Source: PBB1 sp031380885 (GTDB lineage Bacteria; Pseudomonadota; Gammaproteobacteria; Burkholderiales; Burkholderiaceae_C). From it: a stretch of 6,975 nt of DNA. Positions 1 to 6,577 of the stretch are shown here, piece after piece (position 1 is the first letter of the stretch; each line of letters starts with the position of its first letter). The stretch covers positions 1 through 6,975 of the forward strand of contig JANMXL010000033.1 in the NCBI GenBank assembly GCA_031380885.1, written 5' to 3'. Position numbers and translations under genes: made by a program. The notes below the pieces were generated by a model. That model worked only from the letters and a program-made list of their open reading frames with translations, was not told where the DNA came from and did not search any database.

Positions 1-3000
1 TCGTGGCCAGCGACACCCGAGCCGCGTCGATCGCGAGCCGGCCGCCGGCGGCGGTGTCGGTCGAGGTGCCAGCCGACCCGACCGAGCTGTTCAACGTCAG
101 CGTCGAGTACATCGGGTTTGCTGGATCACGGCGATCGACAGCCGCCCATTGCTGCAGCGCCCCGGCGGCAACGCCGACCTTCGGCGTGCGCACCGTCCAT
201 TCGCCCGCCACGTCCAGTGCGCCTTTGCCCTGGGCGACCATTTCGCGGCTCGCATTCGTCGCCACGGCATCGAAGCCGCTGATCTTTTGATTCCCCGGCC
301 CAACGACGATGCGTTCGGCATCGATGGCCAGCGCGCCTGCCGACACGCCCGCGTCCGCCACCGCCTGGGTGCCACTGTTGACCAGGCGCACCTCGCGGGC
401 GGCCACCGTGCTCACTGCCGCCGGGCCGCCCACATTGCCGCGCAGTGCACCCGCATCCAGCGTCAGCCTGCCCAGCGTCGCCGCGCCGACCATCGCGTTG
501 CCGATCAGGTCGATGCCGAGGTAGCCCTTGATGCGCAGCGCATCGAGGCCCGCCAGTCCGGCCAGATCGGTGTTCGACAGCACCAGACCGTTGTCGACGC
601 CGCCGATGCCAGCCGTCTCGCCCAGACTCACCTGCGACGACGCCAGCGACACATCACCGCCCCGCCCCACCGCGAAACGGCCCTGCGAGCGGGTGGTCAG
701 CGTGGCGTCGAGCAGCAGCGAGCGGCCGGCCGTCAGCGTGGCGCCGTCGGCAATGCGGATCTCGCCACGCGTGTTGTCCACTGCTGTGCCGCGGTCGACC
801 GTGGTCTGTGCGCCGCTGGACAATCGCAACAAGGCGCCGCCCGCTTCGGTCTTCAGCGCTGTCGCCCCGTTGGCCGGCGCGCTGCTGCTGCCGGTCAGCA
901 CACTGCCGCTTCGCACCTCGATGCTGTCGGAGGCGGCCAGCAGCAATTCAGGCACCTTCACCTCGCCAGCGGCGCTGTTGGCAACGATGATCTGGCTGGC
1001 GCCGGTGTTGATCTTCAGCGCATCACTCGCCAGGCTGCGCTGGCCGCCGAGTAGCAGGCTGCCACCCAGGGCAGACAGCGCCCGGCCTTCGAGCTGCAGG
1101 AAGCTCGCGTCGATGCCGGGGATGTCGCCGATGTGATCGACGACCGCCATGTGATTGGCGCTGATGTCAACCTCAGCGACACGGCCTGCACCTGCAGCAC
1201 CGCCGGCAGGCGACGTGCTGGCGCCGGGCGCGGTGACAAAGCTGCCAGAGAGCAACAGCGACTGGGCGTTCAGAAACGCCAGCCGGCCAGCGTCGAGTGG
1301 CACCCGCGGCGGCGCGGTGCGGCTGCTGGCCGCCAGATCGGTGAAGTAGCTCGATGTGGTCAGCTGGTAGTCGGACTCGCGTGTGGCCGCACTGCCTGGG
1401 CGCACGAGCACGCCCACAGTGGCCGATTCACGGATCGCGGTGCCGCCAACGGTGCGGTAGCCGGCGACCACCGTCTGGCCGTTGGCAAGTTGTGTGGTCT
1501 GGCCCGGCTGCAGATCGACGTAAGCACGTCCAGTCTGCAACTGCACCAGGTAAGCATCAGGCAGCAGCGCATAGCGCCCCGGCAACAACACGTACTCGCC
1601 TTCGGGCACCGCAGAGCCGCGGCCGATGTAAAGCCTGTCGTAGACGCTGGTGTCACGCGCTGCGCTTTGAAAGCCAAAGCCAAGGTCCTGCCGAGCTGCC
1701 ACGTCGGTGTCTACCGGCAGGCTGCTCAACTTCGACTTTGGAATGATCGCGTAGGTGTTGGGCTGGATCAGCGTGTCGTTGCTGCCGCCAATGCCCTTCA
1801 CGAACTCGCTGGCCTGCACCTCGCCGCCGCCGGAGACATCGACCGTCGCACCTGTGCGTACGTTGATCGAGGCACCCGCCAGCTCAATGCGCTTGGCATC
1901 CGAGCTGTATTCCTTGAGCAGGTTCGGCGTGCCACCAGCAATGTTGTCTTGGTAACGCCACGAGGTCCCGGCCAGCGTGGTGCCAAACGGCAGCGTCAAC
2001 CCCTTCGCCGACACCGACGTCACGCTGCCCGGGCTCAGCTCCAGCCGGGAGCCAGCGATCAGGTCGATCTCGCCGAGCGGCGCTTTCAGCGTGCCACCCT
2101 GCACGATGGTGTCGGCCACCAGCTTGAGCCGACCGCCCGCGGAATAAACGTCGCCAGCTGCCTTGCCATTGCTGGCGATCGTGATGCTGCCACCCGCCGC
2201 CGGCGTGGCCCCGGGCTGCTCGACCACGGACACAGTGAAGTCGCTGCGGGTGCTCGGGAAGATCTGAGTCGCACTGAGCGTCACATCACCTGCAGTGGTC
2301 AACGAGCCCAGTTGGATACCGAAAACATGATCGCCCTCGATACCGGCAGGCTTCACATTGCGACCCGTCAGCCGAATGTCACCATCGCTGAAGAAGCGCG
2401 ACTGCGACACGCCGTTGATGGTGAACGAGCCGTACAGATCGATGGTGCCAGCCTGCACTGACAACTGGCCCGCGCCGGCCCGCGTGGCCAACACCGGCGA
2501 TACACCTTGAGGGTTGACGGTGTAAGGGCCACCATCGGCGCGGTTGCGTGGATTGAGTGACTGACCGATTGCCACGGTCGCGCCCTGCACGTTCACCCGG
2601 CCATGGCCTGTCACATCGATCAGCGGCGCATCAAGGCGGACGCCGCGCGCAAAGCCCAAGGCCACATCACCGCTGAGCTCGATGCGATCCTCGGACTGCA
2701 GGCGCAGCTTGTCGAAGCCGGCCTGTTGCAGCGCATCGACGGAGACACGTGCATCCACAAAGGCCGGATCGGCCGGCGCGGGTGTCACTGGCGCCTGCTG
2801 TGAAACGACGATGCGGCGCTCGGCCGGCAGCGTCAGCTCGCTGTCGCGCGCTTTCTGCTCCAGCGCGAAGGAGCCTCCAGCGCCGTGTTCCGAGCCGCGC
2901 GACGCGCGCAGCGTCGCACCCAACTGTGTGTCACCCTGGCTGCGCACGATCAGCGTGCCGGCGTTGCCGTCCATCGCCTGCGTCAGCACCCCGTTGCCAC

Positions 3001-6000
3001 TGGCGGCCAGCGATTGAACCGTCTGCGTGATGCCGCTGACATCGATCTGCGCGCCAGCGGCCAGCGCCACGCCGGTCTGCGCAGCAGCGATCGTCACCGT
3101 GCCACCACCGATCACGCTGCCCTGCACCAGGCCGTTGTCGGTCGGGGTGCGAACGAAAATGCCCGCCACCGAGATCACCGCGTCGGCGCCCACCGACAGG
3201 TTGCCGGGGTTGCCAATGTCGGGCGCGCTCAGCGTCAGGTTCACATTGCCGCCCAGCGCACTGATGCGTCCGTTCACATTCAGGCCATCGACGGCTGACA
3301 ACGACAGCGTGGCCTTCGGATCGGCGATCAGCGCCGAGCCCGCTGCCATCTCCAGCGTGGCCTGGTTCGGGAAAGCGCTGTTTCCGTTGGCAGCCAAGGT
3401 CAGGTTGACCGGCTTGCGCACGGCGTCCAGCAGCCGCTGCACGCTCGAAACCGATCGCACGTCGCCGCCGGTCACCAAAGCAGCAGCTGCCACTGGGTCG
3501 ACGACCTGGTTCTTCTGCTGCAAGGTGATGTTTGCGCCAGTGTTGATGGCGATGCCCTGCACCGTGTTCACCGTAATGCTGGAAAAACCGCGATCGGCGA
3601 ACAGCGTCGGCAGGAGGCGGGTGGTGTTCGGCGGCAGGGCGCCGCCAGTGTCGCTCGCGTCCAGCACCACACGCGCGGTGCTCAACACCAACTCGCCGCC
3701 GTTGCCCACCGAGAAGCCCGAGAGATCGGCTTGCAGCCAGTCAGAGCTCAACGCACCGAAGTAGGCATTAGCGATCGACAACCTTCCGCCATCACCGGCA
3801 GTCAGCCGCCCACCGCTGCCCAATGAAGCACCGCCGCCTACATCGAGCACCGCACCTCGCTCCAGCGTGGTGGCCGAAGTCCGGTCAATGTTGTTCGCGA
3901 TCGTCAGCCGTCCACCTTTGAGCAGGGAGGAGGTGCTGGTTGTCCCATCAGAGGCGACGTTCAGGCGCCCGGTTGGCAGTGCGTCGCCGACGAACGACCC
4001 GTCCCTGCTCGCGGTGTTGACCCAGACACCGGCCGTGGACAGCACGGCGGTGCTGCACCCGGTGACGCTGTTTTTATCGGCGGCCAGATCGGCAGTCAGC
4101 GGCGCAAGGGTGGCGACCGGCTGCAAGGTGATGTTGCCAGCAGGCATGCTGATGGCGCCGGCCACGTCGATCTGCGGTGCGCGCAGCAGCAACGACGACC
4201 CGGGCGCGCCATTGATGTGCACCCCTTCAGGCACGCTGATGCGGCCGTTGGCATTGATCTCGACAGAGTCGAAGGCGGTCTGCGCATAGACATTGCGGTC
4301 ACCTCCGACGACAGGTCTGCCAAACAGCTGCTCTGCCGCCAGCGCGATGTTGTCGGTCTGGGCACCAGTGAAGGCCGAAGCCAGGTCGAAGCCCGCGTTC
4401 AGCAACGGGGTCACGGTCTGCATGAACTTGATGTTGCCGATGCGCTGTGCCGGGTCGAAGTCGTTGGCGGTGCTGTCGAAAACGCCGATCGTTAATCTGG
4501 CACCGCGTGGCGCGCGAGCCAGCTGGCTCGGCCCCACGGTGACACCGCCGGCGAGTTGGCCGTCGAGCACCAGCCCAGCCGCCGATTGCAGCCGGATCGT
4601 GCCGCCGGGCTTGCCTTCGACATAGGCGGCCTCGGCCTGCCCGATACCCGTTGTGAGGCCCGTGTAGACCTGCGTCTGCCCCCAGCGGGAATAGGTCTTG
4701 GTGTAGCTGTCGAGCAGGCCGGTGTAAGCGCGCTGCTCGGAGGCGTTGGTGATGCTGTAGGTGCGACCATCTTCACCGATCAGCACACTGGTGGACGCAG
4801 TCCCGGCACCGTAGCGATAACCGCCGCCCGAGGCGTCGATCACCGCTCCGCTGCGCTGGATCAGCGAGCCGGTGGAATTGACATCGAGCTCGCCACCGAC
4901 GGCGGTTTTCTGCGCGACGTTGCGCGCCTGTGCCGCGCGATAACCCTCGAGGTTCAACAGCGGGCTGCCCTTGCGCAGATCGACAGTGACCGTCTGCCCC
5001 TTGAGGAAGCCGCCTTTCTGGTTGGGCGCGTCGCGCAGTTCGTTGGAAGTGACCTTGAAGGTCAGCAGGTTGTCCGCATAGGGCACATCGACCCAGTTGC
5101 CAGCCACGCTGGTGACGCTGCCGCTGTCGAGGTAGACGCGTGCGGTCGTCGGGTCGACGGCATTGACGGCCTCGCGCGCCGTCAGCGTGATGTGGCCACC
5201 GGGCACTTGCAGCGTGCCGCCGCTGGCGATCGTCTTCGCATCGACGCGGATCTCGCCGCGTCGGTCATCCACCGTGGATGCGTAGTTCTGGCTTTCCGGC
5301 AGCGTCGACTTGTCCTGCGCGTCGGGCAGCACCTGGGTCACGCTGCCGGCACCGAAGCTGGCCGTACCGGCCTGCGCCCCGCCCAGCGTGCGCGCTTTCA
5401 GGAAGATGGAGCCATTCGCTTGGATCGCCGTGTTGGCCGACACCCGGCCGTTCTGGTTGATGGCGAGCGCCGCCAGCGTCACATTGCCGCGGTCGGCCGT
5501 GACGATGCCGGAATTGCGCACCAGGTCGCTCAGGTTGACGTCGACGCCGTGGCTGGCCTCGACCTCGACCTGGAAGCCACGCAGCGTCGGGTCGGCCGCG
5601 TCGGCCAGCGCCAGATAGGCCTTGCCACCGGCCGCCAGGATCACCTGGCCATCGGGTGCAGAGATCAGCCCAGCGCGGTTTTCCACCCGGGGTGCAAAGA
5701 TGATGATCGAGCCGCCAGCGTTGGCGGTGATCGTGGGTGCCGCTGCATTGGCCGGGCCCGAGGTGCCGATGCCGATGCCGGCCGACAGCGTGCCGTCGGG
5801 CCGCATGGCGAGCGTGTTGCCACTGCCGTCGTAGCCTCCCTCGGCCAGCGCCGTGGTGAGCCCGCCGGTGGTCAGCGCGCCGGTGTTGTAGCGGGCGTTG
5901 CTGATGTTGAGCGTCGAGGCCAGCAGGGCCTGCACATTGACCTGCGAACCGCGGTCGAACAGGATGCCGTTCTGGTTGATCAGCAGCACTTGGCCATTGG

Positions 6001-6379
6001 CTGTGAGCTTGCCCTGGATGATGCTGGGATCGGCGCTGTAGATGCGGTTCAAGATCGATGCGGTCGAGCTCGGCTGGTTGAAGCGAACTTCTGCATCTTT
6101 GGAAATGTTGAACGATTTCCAGTCGAGGATGGCGCGCTGCGAAGCCTGATTCACCGTCAGCAGCGAACGACCCGCATCACGCACTGGCGCATTCACCACC
6201 ACCTGCCCCGCCACCACGCCGCGCAACACCGGCAGCGTGCCAGCCGGCAACGCGGCACTCTGCGCCTGCACTTTCGGCGCGCAGGCGATCACACCCAATG
6301 CCGCCAGCACCAGCTTGCTGCTGCTGTACGAAATGCGAAAAGCGTTCTGAATGAGCGCGCCTGGGGAAGGATGCTTCAT
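1..6379 (-). CDS. Giant filamentous haemagglutinin/HMW1-type TpsA exoprotein, partial (C-terminus beyond the left edge)
   Basis: Reading the minus strand from the ATG at 6379-6377 gives 2126 codons without a stop, still open at base 1. No other ATG, GTG or TTG lies in frame between this ATG and the in-frame TAA at 6427-6425, so the start is well defined, although no clear Shine-Dalgarno sequence precedes it. Residues 1-39 form a Sec signal peptide. Residues ~45-165 are a haemagglutination-activity (TPS) domain with ILDWKSFNIS, FNQPSS, LNRI, GKLTANGQ and LLINQNGILF. The remainder is low-complexity, Gly/Ala/Ser/Thr/Val-rich sequence typical of a right-handed beta-helix. Only two cysteines were seen (Cys33 in the signal peptide and Cys775). 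By family knowledge, such proteins cross the inner membrane by Sec and the outer membrane through a TpsB/FhaC-like Omp85 pore, and act as surface or released adhesins. The binding target is unknown. The size and the block near residue 1600 suggest the subfamily ending in a DUF3739-type C-terminus, which is not visible here. TpsA identity is very likely; the exact role is open. Confidence 0.95.
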   Translation of the reverse strand, partial: MKHPSPGALIQNAFRISYSSSKLVLAALGVIACAPKVQAQSAALPAGTLPVLRGVVAGQVVVNAPVRDAGRSLLTVNQASQRAILDWKSFNISKDAEVRFNQPSSTASILNRIYSADPSIIQGKLTANGQVLLINQNGILFDRGSQVNVQALLASTLNISNARYNTGALTTGGLTTALAEGGYDGSGNTLAMRPDGTLSAGIGIGTSGPANAAAPTITANAGGSIIIFAPRVENRAGLISAPDGQVILAAGGKAYLALADAADPTLRGFQVEVEASHGVDVNLSDLVRNSGIVTADRGNVTLAALAINQNGRVSANTAIQANGSIFLKARTLGGAQAGTASFGAGSVTQVLPDAQDKSTLPESQNYASTVDDRRGEIRVDAKTIASGGTLQVPGGHITLTAREAVNAVDPTTARVYLDSGSVTSVAGNWVDVPYADNLLTFKVTSNELRDAPNQKGGFLKGQTVTVDLRKGSPLLNLEGYRAAQARNVAQKTAVGGELDVNSTGSLIQRSGAVIDASGGGYRYGAGTASTSVLIGEDGRTYSITNASEQRAYTGLLDSYTKTYSRWGQTQVYTGLTTGIGQAEAAYVEGKPGGTIRLQSAAGLVLDGQLAGGVTVGPSQLARAPRGARLTIGVFDSTANDFDPAQRIGNIKFMQTVTPLLNAGFDLASAFTGAQTDNIALAAEQLFGRPVVGGDRNVYAQTAFDSVEINANGRISVPEGVHINGAPGSSLLLRAPQIDVAGAISMPAGNITLQPVATLAPLTADLAADKNSVTGCSTAVLSTAGVWVNTASRDGSFVGDALPTGRLNVASDGTTSTSSLLKGGRLTIANNIDRTSATTLERGAVLDVGGGASLGSGGRLTAGDGGRLSIANAYFGALSSDWLQADLSGFSVGNGGELVLSTARVVLDASDTGGALPPNTTRLLPTLFADRGFSSITVNTVQGIAINTGANITLQQKNQVVDPVAAAALVTGGDVRSVSSVQRLLDAVRKPVNLTLAANGNSAFPNQATLEMAAGSALIADPKATLSLSAVDGLNVNGRISALGGNVNLTLSAPDIGNPGNLSVGADAVISVAGIFVRTPTDNGLVQGSVIGGGTVTIAAAQTGVALAAGAQIDVSGITQTVQSLAASGNGVLTQAMDGNAGTLIVRSQGDTQLGATLRASRGSEHGAGGSFALEQKARDSELTLPAERRIVVSQQAPVTPAPADPAFVDARVSVDALQQAGFDKLRLQSEDRIELSGDVALGFARGVRLDAPLIDVTGHGRVNVQGATVAIGQSLNPRNRADGGPYTVNPQGVSPVLATRAGAGQLSVQAGTIDLYGSFTINGVSQSRFFSDGDIRLTGRNVKPAGIEGDHVFGIQLGSLTTAGDVTLSATQIFPSTRSDFTVSVVEQPGATPAAGGSITIASNGKAAGDVYSAGGRLKLVADTIVQGGTLKAPLGEIDLIAGSRLELSPGSVTSVSAKGLTLPFGTTLAGTSWRYQDNIAGGTPNLLKEYSSDAKRIELAGASINVRTGATVDVSGGGEVQASEFVKGIGGSNDTLIQPNTYAIIPKSKLSSLPVDTDVAARQDLGFGFQSAARDTSVYDRLYIGRGSAVPEGEYVLLPGRYALLPDAYLVQLQTGRAYVDLQPGQTTQLANGQTVVAGYRTVGGTAIRESATVGVLVRPGSAATRESDYQLTTSSYFTDLAASSRTAPPRVPLDAGRLAFLNAQSLLLSGSFVTAPGASTSPAGGAAGAGRVAEVDISANHMAVVDHIGDIPGIDASFLQLEGRALSALGGSLLLGGQRSLASDALKINTGASQIIVANSAAGEVKVPELLLAASDSIEVRSGSVLTGSSSAPANGATALKTEAGGALLRLSSGAQTTVDRGTAVDNTRGEIRIADGATLTAGRSLLLDATLTTRSQGRFAVGRGGDVSLASSQVSLGETAGIGGVDNGLVLSNTDLAGLAGLDALRIKGYLGIDLIGNAMVGAATLGRLTLDAGALRGNVGGPAAVSTVAAREVRLVNSGTQAVADAGVSAGALAIDAERIVVGPGNQKISGFDAVATNASREMVAQGKGALDVAGEWTVRTPKVGVAAGALQQWAAVDRRDPANPMYSTLTLNSSVGSAGTSTDTAAGGRLAIDAARVSLAT
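1520..1756 (-). other. Conserved non-repetitive block in the TpsA passenger (residues ~1542-1620)
   Basis: After a long beta-helix stretch, the protein changes character near residues 1542-1620. The segment has more aromatic and charged residues (YAIIPKSKL, DLGFGFQ, YDRLYIGRG) and a paired motif, EYVLLPGRYALLPDAY (1594-1609). From memory, very similar 'Y-LLP-RYALLP-AY' signatures occur in very large filamentous haemagglutinin family proteins of Proteobacteria, upstream of a DUF3739 C-terminal region. I could not check this by search. The block probably marks an insertion or small domain protruding from the beta-helix. Its function is unknown. Confidence 0.5.
4567..4700 (-). other. Aromatic, gap-like block in the TpsA passenger (residues ~560-605)
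   Basis: Residues ~560-605 interrupt the beta-helix repeats with YSRWGQTQVY (563-572), a Gly/Thr-rich link and AAYVEGKPGGTIRL (584-597). It follows the VIDASGGG turn at 513-520 and a Tyr-rich stretch (YRYGAG, YSITNAS, RAYTGLLDSY). Such Trp/Tyr-rich blocks followed by 'Y-x-E-G-K-x-x-G' are, as far as I recall, a recurrent element of the large haemagglutinin subfamily. I describe it as a probable conserved insertion; no function can be assigned. Confidence 0.4.
5885..6247 (-). other. TPS secretion domain (haemagglutination activity domain) of the TpsA exoprotein
   Basis: Residues about 45-165 carry the landmarks of the N-terminal domain that TpsB partners recognise. In order these are a QASQRAILDWKSFNIS segment (residues 78-93), V-R-F-N-Q-P-S-S (98-105), LNRI (110-113), DPSIIQGKLTANGQVLLINQ (117-136), NGILF (137-141) and LLASTLNIS (152-160). 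This matches the HMW1/HMW2-like branch more than the Bordetella FHA branch, because there is no NPNL-type segment. The usual N-P-N-G-I/V tetrad is N-Q-N-G-I here. By family knowledge this domain folds as a capped beta-helix and docks to the POTRA domains of TpsB to start outer-membrane export. Confidence 0.9.
6263..6379 (-). other. Sec signal peptide of the TpsA exoprotein (residues 1-39)
   Basis: The first 22 residues form a long, mildly basic n-region (Lys2, Arg15, Lys22). A hydrophobic core follows at about residues 23-32 (LVLAALGVIA). A canonical signal peptidase I site, V-Q-A before Gln40, gives cleavage after Ala39. The extended ~25-residue ESPR motif found on many large autotransporters and TpsA proteins is not evident. 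The core ends in V-I-A-C at Cys33, which loosely resembles a lipobox, but the VQA site six residues later and the family's biology favour ordinary cleavage. Confidence 0.8.
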
Positions 6380-6423
6380 GCTGGATGACGGGGGGCCAAG
6401 GCTGAGGTAGCCGGTGCGAAATG

Positions 6424-6454
6424 ATTATTCGGTCGATCTGTGACAGCACCACAA
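6424..6454 (-). promoter_or_regulatory. Candidate promoter with a PHO-box-like half-site upstream of the TpsA gene
   Basis: Only about 120 bases separate the terminator hairpin from the ATG, so a promoter should lie there if the gene has its own transcript. The best -10-like hexamer on the minus strand is AATAAT (6429-6424). A poor -35 candidate, TTGTGG (6454-6449), sits 19 bases upstream. Between them is CTGTCAC (6446-6440), a 6/7 match to the PhoB heptamer CTGTCAT, placed exactly 10 bases before the -10-like hexamer, as in activated Pho promoters. The expected partner heptamer 11 bases upstream (TCCTTGT) matches at only about two positions, so this is half a box at best. Transcription from here would give a leader of roughly 35-40 bases. 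Confidence 0.25.
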
Positions 6455-6496
6455 GGACGTCGATTGACGCTGAAGTGAGGCAGCACCGAACAACAC

Positions 6497-6530
6497 AAAG
6501 GGTCGGAGCCCTTCGTGGGGGCTCCGACCC
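6497..6530 (-). terminator. Rho-independent terminator of the upstream PstS-like gene
   Basis: Bases 6500-6511 (GGGTCGGAGCCC) and 6519-6530 (GGGCTCCGACCC) form a perfect 12-bp GC-rich stem with a 7-base loop. On the minus strand the stem is followed by TTTGTGTTGTT, a T-rich tail, whereas the plus-strand side lacks one, so the terminator acts on minus-strand transcripts. It lies 47 bases past the TGA of the upstream gene and 120 bases before the TpsA start. It should therefore separate the two genes transcriptionally, fully or partly. Confidence 0.85.
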
Positions 6531-6540
6531 TAATTGAAAC

Positions 6541-6554
6541 GCCGCCGAAGCGGC
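6541..6554 (-). terminator. Small cUUCGg hairpin just past the upstream stop codon (accessory terminator or 3'-end stabiliser)
   Basis: On the minus strand the sequence GCCGC-TTCG-GCGGC forms a 5-bp stem closed by C-G around a UUCG tetraloop, an exceptionally stable RNA loop class. It begins 23 bases after the stop codon and is followed by GTTTCAATT, a weak T-containing tail, before the strong hairpin starts. It may assist termination or protect the mRNA 3' end. A role is inferred only from structure and position. Confidence 0.5.
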
Positions 6555-6577
6555 TCTTCAAGGTGGGTTGATCGCGA

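Noticed and set aside
149..1054. A 301-codon plus-strand open frame
   Set aside because: It is a shadow of the minus-strand TpsA frame, with the same Arg/His/Gln/Ala-rich artefact composition.
1133..2461. A 442-codon plus-strand open frame
   Set aside because: It is antisense to the intact beta-helix coding frame, has an Arg/His/Gln-rich composition without recognisable motifs, and has no ribosome-binding site that stands out.
6277..6288. Lipobox-like V-I-A-C at residues 30-33 of the exoprotein
   Set aside because: The sequence departs from the preferred L-A/S-G/A-C, and a better signal peptidase I site (VQA) follows at residue 39. Lipid anchoring would be unexpected for a TpsA protein.
4556..6388. 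A 610-codon plus-strand open frame
   Set aside because: It lies opposite the TpsA gene's TPS domain and passenger. Its translation is rich in Arg, His, Gln and Ala, with no domain, and is a typical antisense shadow of GC-rich biased codons.
6177..6452. A 91-codon minus-strand frame starting upstream of the TpsA ATG
   Set aside because: It overlaps the TpsA start in another frame. The TpsA frame gives a coherent signal peptide and TPS domain, while this one gives no recognisable protein.
6500..6530. The 12-bp inverted repeat as an operator or a mobile-element end
   Set aside because: The T-rich tail on the minus strand and its location just past a stop codon fit a terminator. No second copy, target duplication or transposase gene was seen.
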